7,968 nucleotides of DNA from a bacterium HR39 (GCA_002898955.1 BEIP01000043.1:1-7968); one strand, 5' to 3'. Shown: positions 1-7,494, counted from the stretch's first letter. Notes: generated by a model not told the origin, from the sequence alone. Numbers and translations are program-made.

Positions 1-983
1 GCGAGCGGCACGAGGTCCCGGGCGGGTGCGGCCTCCGCCGCGGCGAGCACGCGGCGGGCGAGCAGGTCCGGCGGCGCCCCGGCGAGGCCGCCGACACGGG
101 CCAGCTCCGCCACGGCGAACCGGGCCGCGCGTTCGTCGCCCAGATCGGTGCGGCCCATGAGCCGCGTCGCATCCGTGAGCGTGGCCTGCACCAAGAGAAG
201 ATGCCCGGCGGCGAGCGCCGCCTCCAGCTCGGCGGGAGGGACGCGCCCGCGCACCTCGCCTTCCGGCAGCAGACGCGCCTTCGCGAAGACGGCCGCGAGC
301 GGGGGCGGCAGCTCCGCTTCCACACCCTCGGGCCGATAGAGCAGGCGTGCGGAGTCCCCGTCCGGTGCCTCTGCCACGCGTGCGAACAGGTCTGCCGTCT
401 CGGGCCGCAGCCGCGCCATGCGGCAGGCGGGAACCGCCCTCGCATCCGTCGCCACCAGGCCCTGTCCGGGCTCGACCGCTAGGACCGAATCGCCGGCGAG
501 CGCGGGGAGGTCCACGACCCTCACATCCCCCTCCCCGGTCACCGCGAGGAGCCTCGCGGGGCCGCCGCCGAGATCGGCGAGGAACAGCGGCAGCATGCTG
601 GAGGTACGCGCGAGCAGCCGCAGCGCCGCGAGCCGGGCATTCCCGAGAGCCCGCGGGTCCGCGACCGCCCGCTCGGGCGGAAGGGGAGTGCCATCGGCAC
701 CCGGCACCAGCAGCGGCGCGCGCACGCCGGCGGCCGTGAGGGCCGTGGCCAGCTCCCGCAGGGCCCGCGCGCCCTCTTCGCCGCCATCCGGCACCACCAC
801 CGCCGCGGCCACCTCGCGCACCCGCGGCCCCAGCCCCTCCACGAGCCGCGCGAGGCGGCGCGCAGGCGTGCCCTCCTCGCGGAAGCACAGGGCGCGCGCC
901 ACGATGCGGCCATCGCGCCCCGTCAGCAGCGCCTTGGCGGCGCTGCACCCGAGATCGATGCCGAGGAGGAGACCGCCTTCCAC
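1..983 (-). CDS. Hydantoinase/oxoprolinase-like ASKHA-fold protein, partial (C-terminus off the left edge)
   Basis: 327 codons are visible from a GTG at 983-981, preceded by GGAG nine bases upstream, and the frame is still open at base 1. The N-terminus has an ASKHA phosphate-1-type loop, GIDLGCSAAKALL (residues 8-20). A phosphate-2-like strand and turn, LFLADLGGGPARLLAV, lies at 133-148. The stretch at about 263-318 (VQATLTDATRLMGRTDLGDE, then an Ala-rich helix) resembles the 'DA..vLGrlD...A' region of HyuA/oxoprolinase proteins. The DLGGG strand comes near residue 138, much earlier than in full-length hydantoinase A (about 700 residues in family knowledge). This is closer to the short members of the superfamily, such as the tetrahydromethanopterin-linked C1-transfer proteins. 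The substrate is unknown and the reaction cannot be read from the sequence. An alternative upstream GTG at 1046 would add 21 residues ahead of the nucleotide loop, so 983 is preferred. The gene is divergent from amn. The fold is fairly sure, the exact subfamily is not. Confidence 0.72.
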   Translation of the reverse strand, partial: MEGGLLLGIDLGCSAAKALLTGRDGRIVARALCFREEGTPARRLARLVEGLGPRVREVAAAVVVPDGGEEGARALRELATALTAAGVRAPLLVPGADGTPLPPERAVADPRALGNARLAALRLLARTSSMLPLFLADLGGGPARLLAVTGEGDVRVVDLPALAGDSVLAVEPGQGLVATDARAVPACRMARLRPETADLFARVAEAPDGDSARLLYRPEGVEAELPPPLAAVFAKARLLPEGEVRGRVPPAELEAALAAGHLLLVQATLTDATRLMGRTDLGDERAARFAVAELARVGGLAGAPPDLLARRVLAAAEAAPARDLVPL

Positions 984-1133
984 CTGCGTGTTCTCCAGTG
1001 TACGGCTGCAGGGGTACGCCTTTCGCCCCGGCGGTGCAAGAGTCACCGCGACGGCGGCCGGAGGCGGCACCTCTCGCCCGGGCGACGCGGGGGTGTTAGA
1101 AGGCGGGCGGCCCTCTTCCGGACCTGCGTCGCG

Positions 1134-2615
1134 GTGGATCGCGAGGCCCTCTTCGCCCCCTTCACGCGCATCGGGGTGCGCGACCTCGAGGCCTTCGAGG
1201 ACGCCGAGGCCGCCGTGGCGCGCATCACCGCCCTCTACGAGGACGCCGTGAACGCACTGCGCGAGGCCTTCTCCGCCTGGCTGCACGAGGGGCGCGAGCC
1301 GCAGGGGCTCGATGCGTGCTATCCCTATCTCGGCATCGTGGTGCCGCCCGAGCGTCTGCGCCTCGACGGGCGGCTCGCCTACGGGGTGGTGCACGATCCC
1401 GGCGCCTACGGCACCACTTTGACCCGGCCCGACCTCTTCCGCGACTACGACCTCGGCCAGATCGCGCTGCTGTTGCGCCACCACGGCGTGCCGGTGGTGG
1501 TGGGCCGCAGCCGCCGTCCCATCGCGCTCCCCTACGTGGTGGACGAGCTGATGGCGCAGGTGCCGGCCCGGCGGCTCGAGCGCCTCGCCCACCTCTTCCC
1601 GCTGCCCGATCTGGCCCACACCGACGATTCCATCGCCAACGGCACCTGGCGCGGCGGACCGGACGAGCCGCGGCCGCTCGCGCTGTTCACCGCCGAGCGG
1701 GTGGACTATTCGCTGCATCGCATCGCCCACTACACCGGCACCTCGCCCGAGCACGTCCAGCGCTTCGTGCTGCTCACCAACTACGAGCGCTACGTGGAGC
1801 ACTTCCGCGAGCTCGGCCTGCAGATGGTGGCGGAAGGGCGGGAGGGGGCGGTGGCCTTCGTCGCGCCGGGTGATGTCATCCACCGGCCCGACGGCAGCCG
1901 CGAGGGCACGCCGCCGCGTCATCTGCCGCAGATGCCGGCTTGGCACATCGTGCGTCCGGACCGGCGCGGGGTGACGCTCGTCAACATCGGCGTCGGCCCC
2001 TCGAATGCCCGCACCATCACCGACCATCTGGCGGTGCTGCGCCCCCACTGCTGGCTCATGCTGGGCCACTGCGCGGGGCTGCGGCGCAGCCAGCAGCTCG
2101 GCGACTACGTGCTGGCGCACGGTTACGTGCGCGAGGACCACGTGCTGGATCAGGAGGTGCCGCCCTTCGTGCCGGTGCCGCCCATCGCCGAGGTGCAGAT
2201 CGCGCTGCAGGATGCGGTGGCCCGCGTCACCGGCCTCTCCGGGCTCGACCTCAAGACCCGCATGCGCACCGGCACCGTCGCCACCACGGCGAACCGCAAC
2301 TGGGAGCTGCGCTACCGCGAGCTCTACGAGCGTCTCTCCCAGTCGCGGGCGATCGCGGTGGACATGGAGAGCGCCACCATCGCCGCCAACGGCCTGCGCT
2401 TCCGCGTCCCCTACGGCACGCTGCTGTGCGTATCCGACCGACCGCTGCACGGCGAGATCAAGCTGCGCGGCATGGCGAGCCGCTTCTACCGCGAGCGGGT
2501 GCACCAGCACCTGCTGATCGGCATGGAGGCGGTGCGCATCCTGCGCGACGAGATGGGCGTCGAGCGCCTGCACTCGCGCAAGCTGAGGAGCTTCGACGAG
2601 CCTGCCTTCCGCTGA
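1134..2615 (+). CDS. amn: AMP nucleosidase
   Basis: The enzyme hydrolyses AMP to adenine and ribose 5-phosphate in the cytoplasm (purine salvage and control of the adenylate pool). The product is 493 residues, against about 484 for the E. coli enzyme. Residues 1-180 form the Amn-specific N-terminal domain (YPYLGIVVPPERL at 63-75). The C-terminal half is a nucleoside-phosphorylase-type fold with very well conserved stretches: LVNIGVGPSNARTITDHLAV (282-301), WLMLGHCAGLRRSQ (307-320), GDYVLAHGYVREDHVLD (323-339), RTGTVATTANRNWELRY (378-394), DMESATIAANG (410-420) and LLCVSDRPLHGEIKL (430-444), where Asp435 is the expected catalytic acid. It ends HSRKLRSFDEPAFR, as family members do. The GTG start has only a weak ribosome-binding site (GGA about 12 bases upstream) and I see no better in-frame start. 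This makes the N-terminus about a dozen residues longer than in E. coli. No convincing promoter stands out in the 150 bases upstream. Confidence 0.97.
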   Translation: MDREALFAPFTRIGVRDLEAFEDAEAAVARITALYEDAVNALREAFSAWLHEGREPQGLDACYPYLGIVVPPERLRLDGRLAYGVVHDPGAYGTTLTRPDLFRDYDLGQIALLLRHHGVPVVVGRSRRPIALPYVVDELMAQVPARRLERLAHLFPLPDLAHTDDSIANGTWRGGPDEPRPLALFTAERVDYSLHRIAHYTGTSPEHVQRFVLLTNYERYVEHFRELGLQMVAEGREGAVAFVAPGDVIHRPDGSREGTPPRHLPQMPAWHIVRPDRRGVTLVNIGVGPSNARTITDHLAVLRPHCWLMLGHCAGLRRSQQLGDYVLAHGYVREDHVLDQEVPPFVPVPPIAEVQIALQDAVARVTGLSGLDLKTRMRTGTVATTANRNWELRYRELYERLSQSRAIAVDMESATIAANGLRFRVPYGTLLCVSDRPLHGEIKLRGMASRFYRERVHQHLLIGMEAVRILRDEMGVERLHSRKLRSFDEPAFR

Positions 2616-2629
2616 GGGGAACGCGCGCC

Positions 2630-3010
2630 GTGGAGCAGCGCCTGCGCACCTTCACCCTGGTCTTCGCGGCTCTGGCCGGTGCCTTCGCCGTGGCCGGCGC
2701 GGCCCTCGCCGCCCACGGGCTGGAGGGCCGGGCGGCGCTGTGGATGGAGCGGGCATCCCTTCAGGCGGCCGTCCACGCCCTGGCACTGCTCGCCGCGGCC
2801 GCGCTGGGGCTCGCGCGGTCCGCGGTGGTCGCGGCCTTCGCCGGCGGAATCGTGCTGTTCTCGGGAAGCCTCGCCGCCATGGCCCTCGGTGCGCCGCAGG
2901 CGCTGGCCCGCATCACCCCGGTGGGCGGCACGCTGTTCATCGCCGGCTGGCTGCTGCTGGCGTGGTCCGCGCTGCGAGCGCGGGGGCAGGGTCCAGGAAG
3001 CGGCGGATGA
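2630..3010 (+). CDS. DUF423 family small inner-membrane protein (YgdD-like)
   Basis: This 126-residue integral membrane protein has four predicted helices at roughly residues 8-28, 46-62, 65-85 and 95-115. DUF423 hallmarks are visible: AAHGLEGR (27-34), the amphipathic segment leading into AVHALALL (47-54), IVLFSGSLAAMAL (74-86) and ITPVGGTLFIAGWLLLAW (95-112). Length matches the family (E. coli YgdD is about 131 residues). The function of the family is unknown. The GTG start is chosen because AGGGGA (2615-2620) lies nine bases upstream and the first helix follows at once. This ribosome-binding site overlaps the amn stop codon and only 14 bases separate the genes, so co-transcription and perhaps translational coupling are likely. 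Its last 74 bases overlap the end of the convergent lipoprotein gene. Confidence 0.9.
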   Translation: MEQRLRTFTLVFAALAGAFAVAGAALAAHGLEGRAALWMERASLQAAVHALALLAAAALGLARSAVVAAFAGGIVLFSGSLAAMALGAPQALARITPVGGTLFIAGWLLLAWSALRARGQGPGSGG

Positions 3011-4409
3011 GGGGTGCGCCGGCGAGCCCCCACGGGCGGGTGCGGTCCTCGCGCACGATGGCGAAAAGCCTTCCGTCCACCACCACCGGCGCCCCCAGCC
3101 GCTCGGGCGCATCGGCTTCGGGCAGCCACAGCTCCGGCGTCCCGCCGTCGCCCGCGGGCTGCGTGAGGCGCTCCGCCGGGCCTCCCGCGAGCGGCAGCGG
3201 CGGGCCTTCGCGCGGCACCCACAGCAGCGCCAGATCCGCGAGGGGATCGCTGCGCTCGACCAGTGCGTAGGCGATGCGCCCCGCACCGTCCTCCACCGGG
3301 ACGAGCGAACCCTCGGGCAGGGCGTGGGCGATGGTGAGCAGCAGATCCGGCGCCACGTGGACGGCCAGCGCCCGCACGGCGCCTCCTTCGCGGATGCGCA
3401 CCACCGAGGTGCTGGCGCGCCGCGGCAGGCGGGCCGGATCGAGTCCGCCCGTGGCGTCCGCGCGCTCGCCCTGCAGGATCCCGCCCGCGGGTTCCGGTCC
3501 TGCCGCCGACATGTCACCCGCCGCCGGTCGCAGGGCGGCGAGGCGGCGGGCCGTGAGCGCCGCGAGGTCCACCGGACGCGGCGGACCGGAGGCGAGACGC
3601 CGCAGGCCCGCGGCCAGCTCCCCTGCGTGCGGAAGCGGAGGAGCGTGGGCGATGCGGTGCAGCTCGGCGCGATCCGCCACCAGCACGACGCCCTCGGGCA
3701 GGGTGGAATCGCGCGGATCGCGCGAGAGCGGGATCGCGAGCAGCCGCTCGCCGCGGAAGGGGACCGCGCCGCTCCAGCCGTGGCCCGTGCCGTCCACGAG
3801 CGCCACCTCGGCCGTGCCCTCCACCACCAGCCGCCAGGCCTCCGCCTCGTAGCGGTAGCGGGCGGTGGCGGGCTCCTCCACGTAGACGGGCGCGCGCTCC
3901 AGTTCGGCCTTCAGCTCGCGGATCTCGGAACCGGAGACGGCATCGCTCACGAAGCCGATCACCGCGGAGCCCAGGAGGCCCACCACGTCCAGCAGCGGAT
4001 CTCCGGTCCCGGGTGCCCGGCGCGTGCGCTCCGCTCCGCCCTCCAGCTCCCGGAGGCGCGCTTCGAGTTCGCGGCGCTTCGGATTGACGCGCCGGCGCTG
4101 GCCGGCCGGCCGCTCGCCCTCGAGGGTGATAACCCCTTCCGGCAGCAGGCGCACATCCGCGAGGTCCACCGCTCCCACCACGATGCGACAGCCGGTGCCG
4201 GTCTCGCCCCCTTCCGCGGGGGCCCGGCCCCCCTCCACCACCGGCAGGGCGGCGAGCCGGGCAGTATCCCTCAGGGCCGGCCCGCAGGCTCCCGCCTCGT
4301 CCGGGGACGGACCGGCGGCGGGCTCGGGCAGCTCGGCGGAGGGAACGGCGGCGCAGCCGGCGACGAGCGGCAGCAGGACGAGGATGGGAAGACGTCGGCG
4401 GCCCGGCAC
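2937..4409 (-). CDS. Lipoprotein with a degenerate trypsin-like (S1/HtrA-type) protease domain
   Basis: 490 residues. A short Arg-rich n-region and a hydrophobic stretch end in the lipobox V-A-G-C with Cys19, so the product should be exported and lipidated. Residues 20-75 are Pro/Ala/Gly-rich linker. Residues 105-130 (KRRELEARLRELEGG) and 161-172 are charged, heptad-like helices that could form coiled coil, on either side of a Gly/Val-rich hydrophobic segment (138-157). Residues 175-250 look beta-rich. The C-terminus (about 333-473) reads as a chymotrypsin-fold protease: VHVAPDLLLTIAHALPEG places a His at 362, DPLADLALLWV an Asp at 392, and ERLGAPVVVDGRLFAIV (436-452) matches the G-x-S-G-G-P-(x)n-G-x-(L/V)-(x)-G-I region. 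The nucleophile position is Leu438, so peptidase activity is unlikely. The GTG start is supported by GAGGAGGAG (4416-4424 on the plus strand) six bases upstream. It lies 58 bases downstream of glmM with no clear terminator between. The ligand and role are unknown, and I recognise no named family for the N-terminal part. Confidence 0.85.
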   Translation of the reverse strand: MPGRRRLPILVLLPLVAGCAAVPSAELPEPAAGPSPDEAGACGPALRDTARLAALPVVEGGRAPAEGGETGTGCRIVVGAVDLADVRLLPEGVITLEGERPAGQRRRVNPKRRELEARLRELEGGAERTRRAPGTGDPLLDVVGLLGSAVIGFVSDAVSGSEIRELKAELERAPVYVEEPATARYRYEAEAWRLVVEGTAEVALVDGTGHGWSGAVPFRGERLLAIPLSRDPRDSTLPEGVVLVADRAELHRIAHAPPLPHAGELAAGLRRLASGPPRPVDLAALTARRLAALRPAAGDMSAAGPEPAGGILQGERADATGGLDPARLPRRASTSVVRIREGGAVRALAVHVAPDLLLTIAHALPEGSLVPVEDGAGRIAYALVERSDPLADLALLWVPREGPPLPLAGGPAERLTQPAGDGGTPELWLPEADAPERLGAPVVVDGRLFAIVREDRTRPWGLAGAPLIRRFLDPAPALAARTTPAAASRR

Positions 4410-4467
4410 GGCCGGCTCCTCCTCGCGCGCACCTCGCGGCGGAGCCTGCCACGGACGGGAGTGGTTT

Positions 4468-5838
4468 TCAACCTCTGATTGATTGTGCGGCTTCCGTGGC
4501 CGCCGCCTGCGCGATCACGGCGCGCACCTCCTCCAGCACCTCGTGCAGCAGCGCCGGATCCTCGCACTCCACCATGACACGGATCACCGGCTCGGTGCCC
4601 GAGGGGCGCACCAACAGCCGGCCGCGGCCGGCGAGACGCCGCTCCGCCTCCGCGATCGCCGCACGTACCGCGTCGCGCTCCAGCACGCTGCGCTCGGCGC
4701 GCAGGTTCACGAGCTCCTGCGGCAGCGGCTCGAAGCAGGGCAGCAGCTCGCCGAGCGGCCGGCCCTCGCGCACCACGATGGCCGCCACCTGCAGCGCCGC
4801 CAGCAGTCCGTCGCCGGTGGTGGCGAAGTCGGTGAGGATGATGTGGCCCGACTGCTCGCCGCCGACGTTGAGACCGCGCGCGCGCATCTCCTCCAGCACG
4901 TAGCGATCGCCCACCTTCGTGCGCACCAGGTCGAGGCCGAGGCCGGCGAGGAAGCGTTCGAGGCCGAGGTTCGACATCACGGTGGCGGCCACCGCTCCGC
5001 CGCGCAGCCGCCCCTCCGCGAGCCAGGAGCGGGCGATCAGCGCGAGGATCTGGTCGCCGTCGACCACGTTGCCCTTCTCGTCCACCAGCACCACCCGGTC
5101 GGCATCGCCGTCGAGCGCGATGCCGAGATCGGCCCCGCGCGCCAGGACCTCCGCACGCAGCCGTCCGGGGGCGGTGGCGCCGCAGCCGTCGTTGATGTTG
5201 AGCCCGTTGGGCTCGCAACCGATGCGGTGCACCTCCGCCCCGAGCTCGAACAGCAGGTCCGGTGCGATGTGGTAGGCGGCGCCGTGGGCGCAGTCGACGA
5301 CGACGGACAGGCCGGCGAGGTCGAGCTCGGCCGGCAGGCTGCGCTTGAGGTTCTCCATGTAGCGCCCGCGCGCGTCCTCGATGCGCCGCGCACGCCCCAG
5401 ATGTTCGGGCTCCACCAGTCCGTCGCCGTCCAGATGCTCCATCAGCCGCTCGATCTCCGCCTCGGCCGCGTCGGAGAGCTTGAAGCCGTCGGGCCCGAAC
5501 AGCTTGATGCCGTTGTCGCGGTGCGGGTTGTGGGAAGCGGAGATCATGACGCCGACATCGCAGCGCAGGGTGCGGGTGAGGAAGGCGATGCCGGGGGTGG
5601 GGATGGGCCCCACCAGCATCACGTCCATGCCCGAGGCGATGAAGCCGGCGGTGAGGGCCGATTCCAGCATGTAGCCGGAGCGGCGGGTGTCCTTGCCGAT
5701 CACCACCCGGTGGGGCGGGCGGCCGCCGCGGAAGTGCAGCCCCGCCGCGCGACCCAGCGCGAGGGCCACCTCGGCGGTCATGGGCCAGCGGTTGGCGGTG
5801 CCGCGGATGCCGTCGGTCCCGAACAGTCTGCGCGTCAT
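4468..5838 (-). CDS. glmM: Phosphoglucosamine mutase
   Basis: The enzyme interconverts glucosamine 6-phosphate and glucosamine 1-phosphate, the step before GlmU in UDP-N-acetylglucosamine synthesis for peptidoglycan and lipopolysaccharide. It is cytoplasmic. The product is 456 residues (E. coli 445). Family signatures in order: [11 protein letters not shown] (3-13), the catalytic phosphoserine loop ISASHNP with Ser102, the Mg2+-binding loop DGDADR (243-248), the sugar-specificity loop GEQSGH (327-332) and the phosphate-binding loop RPSGTEP (411-417). The FGTDGIRG and GEQSGH forms point to GlmM rather than ManB/AlgC. The start at 5838 gives the usual N-terminus. An in-frame ATG at 5853 would add MGPND, and neither has a strong ribosome-binding site. 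The gene is upstream of the lipoprotein gene on the same strand and divergent from the permease, so it is not in the common ftsH-folP-glmM order. Confidence 0.97.
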   Translation of the reverse strand: MTRRLFGTDGIRGTANRWPMTAEVALALGRAAGLHFRGGRPPHRVVIGKDTRRSGYMLESALTAGFIASGMDVMLVGPIPTPGIAFLTRTLRCDVGVMISASHNPHRDNGIKLFGPDGFKLSDAAEAEIERLMEHLDGDGLVEPEHLGRARRIEDARGRYMENLKRSLPAELDLAGLSVVVDCAHGAAYHIAPDLLFELGAEVHRIGCEPNGLNINDGCGATAPGRLRAEVLARGADLGIALDGDADRVVLVDEKGNVVDGDQILALIARSWLAEGRLRGGAVAATVMSNLGLERFLAGLGLDLVRTKVGDRYVLEEMRARGLNVGGEQSGHIILTDFATTGDGLLAALQVAAIVVREGRPLGELLPCFEPLPQELVNLRAERSVLERDAVRAAIAEAERRLAGRGRLLVRPSGTEPVIRVMVECEDPALLHEVLEEVRAVIAQAAATEAAQSIRG

Positions 5839-5865
5839 GTCGTTGGGCCCCATCGCCCGTGCAGC

Positions 5866-5875
5866 TGTGATCACA
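5866..5875. promoter_or_regulatory. Perfect 10-base palindrome TGTGATCACA in the glmM leader
   Basis: TGTGATCACA is self-complementary over all ten bases. It sits 13-28 bases upstream of the two candidate glmM starts, just downstream of the putative -10 box. A dimeric repressor operator is one possibility. It carries TGTGA and TCACA as in CRP sites but lacks the six-base spacer, so it is not a CRP site as written. It is short enough to be chance. Confidence 0.25.
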
Positions 5876-5887
5876 TCTCCACCGCAG

Positions 5888-5916
5888 CGCATAACCCGTG
5901 CGGGCCCGCGCCACAA
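5888..5916 (-). promoter_or_regulatory. Weak sigma-70-type promoter candidate for glmM
   Basis: On the minus strand TTGTGG (plus 5911-5916) is followed after 17 bases by TATGCG (plus 5888-5893). Each hexamer matches about half of the consensus, but the spacing is ideal and this is one of the few A/T-containing spots in the leader. Transcription would start near 5881, giving a leader of about 40 bases carrying the palindrome at 5866-5875. Confidence 0.3.
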
Positions 5917-6038
5917 GCGGCGCCGGGCCGCTGCGCGCAGCCGGGGGCATCGGGGCGCGGCCCCGGCGACACACCATGATGCGCGCAGGACCCGCGCCGC
6001 CGCTCCACTCCCGGTTCCGCCCGTGTGTCCGGGCGACA

Positions 6039-6068
6039 CGGCGGCCCTTGCCGCCGGCGCGCGGCGGT
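6039..6068 (+). other. Two mutually exclusive hairpins in the permease leader
   Basis: CGGCGG (6039-6044) can pair with CCGCCG (6051-6056) across a six-base loop. The same CCGCCG, as part of GCCGCCG (6050-6056), can instead pair with CGGCGGT (6062-6068) across a five-base loop. A further 5-6 bp hairpin built on GTGTC and GACAC (about 6025-6039) lies just upstream. The arrangement ends 34 bases before the permease start. There is no U-tract. It could be an RNA switch or chance in very GC-rich sequence. Confidence 0.25.
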
Positions 6069-6102
6069 GCCATGCGCCCGCCGGCACCACCCCGGGACGC
6101 CC

Positions 6103-7344
6103 GTGCAGTCCGCGGCCGAGACCCTCGTCCTCGCCGTCTTCGCCGTGGTCTACCTCGGCATGGCCCTCGGCCGGCTGCCGGGGCTCGCCATCGACCGCAC
6201 CGGCATCGCGCTGGTCGGGGCCATCGTGCTGCACCTCGCGGGGGTGGTGGACGGAGAGCGGGCCCTCGCGGCCATCGACGTGCCCACCCTCGTCCTGCTC
6301 TTCGGCCTGATGATCCTCTCCTCCCAGTACGCCGCCTGCGGCTTCTACGACTGGTGCGCCGCGCGCATCGCCGCGACGCCGGCCGGACCCGCCACCCTCC
6401 TCGCCCTCACCGTCGCGGTGGCGGGGGTGGTGTCGGCGGTGCTGGCCAACGACGTGGTGGTCTTCGCCATGACTCCGGTGCTGTGTGCGGGCCTGCTGCG
6501 TCGCGGACTCGATCCCCGCCCCTTCGTGGTGGCGCTCGCCGCGGCGGCCAACGCCGGCTCCGCCGCCACCGCCATCGGCAATCCGCAGAACATCCTGATC
6601 GCCCAGTACGGCGGGCTCGACTTCTGGCGCTTTTTGCTGTTCTGCGGGCCGCCGGCGCTGGCCGCGCTCGTCGTGGTGTGGGCGGTGGTGCTGCTGCTCG
6701 CCCGCCGCGCCTTCGCCGCCGCGCCGCCGGCGGCCGCGGGCATCGAGGTGCCGCGGCCGGACCGGTCGGGCCTCGTCAAGGCGCTGATCGCCACCGCCGT
6801 GCTGCTCGCCCTGTTCGCCACACCGCTGCCCCGCACGGAGGGTGTGCTGGCGGTGGCGGGGGCGCTGCTGGTGAGCCGGCGGCTCGCGACCCGCACCATG
6901 CTGGGGCTGGTCGACTGGCACCTGCTGGTGCTGTTCGCGGCACTCTTCGTGGTGACCGACGCCTTCGCCGCCACCTCTACCGCCCGGGCGGTGGTGGCCC
7001 GGCTCGCCGGGCTCGACCTCGGCACCGACCGTCTGCTGCTGCAGCTCCCCGTGGCGCTGGCGGGCTCCAACACCATCGGCAACGTGCCCCTCGTGGTGCT
7101 GGTGCTGCAGCTGCTCCATCCGGTGGGCGAGGGGCCGCTCTACGCCCTGGCGCTGCTCACCACGCTCGCCGGCAATCTCCTCCTCACCGGCAGCCTCGCC
7201 AACATCATCGCGGTGGAGCAGGCGGCGCGTGCCGGCGTGCGGGTGGGGTTCGCCGACCACGCCCGCTTTGGTGTGCCGATCACCCTGCTGTCGCTCCTGC
7301 TCGCCGCCCTGTGGCTGCTGGTCACCGGTGCCCTGCGGCCGTGA
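6103..7344 (+). CDS. ArsB/NhaD-superfamily (SLC13-type) ion or anion permease
   Basis: A polytopic inner-membrane transporter of 413 residues with about ten to eleven hydrophobic helices, as usual for this superfamily. The two inverted repeats are recognisable. The first has [17 protein letters not shown] (111-127) followed by [15 protein letters not shown] (149-163). The second has [15 protein letters not shown] (320-334) followed by [20 protein letters not shown] (355-374). The GNPQN and GSLANII re-entrant motifs form the substrate and sodium sites in characterised relatives. A Pro/Ala-rich cytoplasmic loop at about 203-225 separates the halves. GTG 6103 is chosen because the first helix begins about seven residues later. 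An in-frame ATG at 6025 would add a hydrophilic, Arg-rich tail unlike the family. The ribosome-binding site is weak (GGGA). The substrate (arsenite, Na+/H+, citrate-type acids or another) cannot be decided: no arsR, arsC or metabolic partner is adjacent. Confidence 0.88.
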   Translation: MQSAAETLVLAVFAVVYLGMALGRLPGLAIDRTGIALVGAIVLHLAGVVDGERALAAIDVPTLVLLFGLMILSSQYAACGFYDWCAARIAATPAGPATLLALTVAVAGVVSAVLANDVVVFAMTPVLCAGLLRRGLDPRPFVVALAAAANAGSAATAIGNPQNILIAQYGGLDFWRFLLFCGPPALAALVVVWAVVLLLARRAFAAAPPAAAGIEVPRPDRSGLVKALIATAVLLALFATPLPRTEGVLAVAGALLVSRRLATRTMLGLVDWHLLVLFAALFVVTDAFAATSTARAVVARLAGLDLGTDRLLLQLPVALAGSNTIGNVPLVVLVLQLLHPVGEGPLYALALLTTLAGNLLLTGSLANIIAVEQAARAGVRVGFADHARFGVPITLLSLLLAALWLLVTGALRP

Positions 7345-7377
7345 GGCGGGCGGCGGCTGCGGCGGCGCGTTCCGCCC

Positions 7378-7406
7378 TTGACAGCCGCCCCGGCCGCCAC
7401 CATTAA
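7378..7406 (+). promoter_or_regulatory. Promoter of tRNA-Ala
   Basis: A perfect -35 box TTGACA (7378-7383) is followed after 17 bases by CATTAA (7401-7406), a fair -10 box. A GC-rich discriminator (GGGCGCGG) lies before the tRNA start at 7419. A strong -35 with a GC-rich discriminator is typical of stringently controlled stable-RNA promoters. The 5' leader would be only a few bases. Confidence 0.7.
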
Positions 7407-7418
7407 CACGGGCGCGGT

Positions 7419-7494
7419 GGGGCCGTAGCTCAGTTGGGAGAGCGCCTGAATGGCATTCAGGAGGTCGGCGGTTCGAATCCGCTCGGCTCCACCA
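7419..7494 (+). tRNA. tRNA-Ala (anticodon GGC)
   Basis: A 76-base cloverleaf with encoded CCA. The acceptor stem GGGGCCG pairs with CGGCTCC (one G-U). The D-arm is GCTC...GAGC. The anticodon stem CCTGA/TCAGG closes the loop ATGGCAT with anticodon GGC, reading Ala codons GCC and GCU. The T-arm is GGCGG-TTCGAAT-CCGCT. The discriminator is A73. GCC is a heavily used codon in the neighbouring genes. Confidence 0.98.

Noticed and set aside
148..1251. Plus-strand frames opposite the hydantoinase-like gene
   Set aside because: Arg/Ser/Pro-rich shadows. The minus-strand frame has the ASKHA motifs and a good ribosome-binding site.
2679..4478. Plus-strand frame of nearly 600 codons opposite the lipoprotein gene
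   Set aside because: It is the antisense of the lipoprotein gene, rich in Arg, Ala and Gly without a recognisable domain. The minus strand has a signal peptide, a strong ribosome-binding site and a protease-like domain.
5866..5875. TGTGATCACA as a CRP site
   Set aside because: CRP needs TGTGA and TCACA separated by six bases. Here the half-sites abut, so only a generic palindrome is claimed.
6048..6076. TTGCCG and CATGCG spaced by 17 bases as a permease promoter
   Set aside because: Both hexamers are poor matches, and the spacer is entirely G/C-rich hairpin sequence with one T.
5854..7260. Long open frame on the minus strand that extends glmM upstream across the whole permease gene
   Set aside because: It is antisense to a clear transporter. 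The translation is rich in His, Glu, Gln and Arg with no domain, as expected of the complement of GC-rich coding DNA. GlmM begins normally at 5838.
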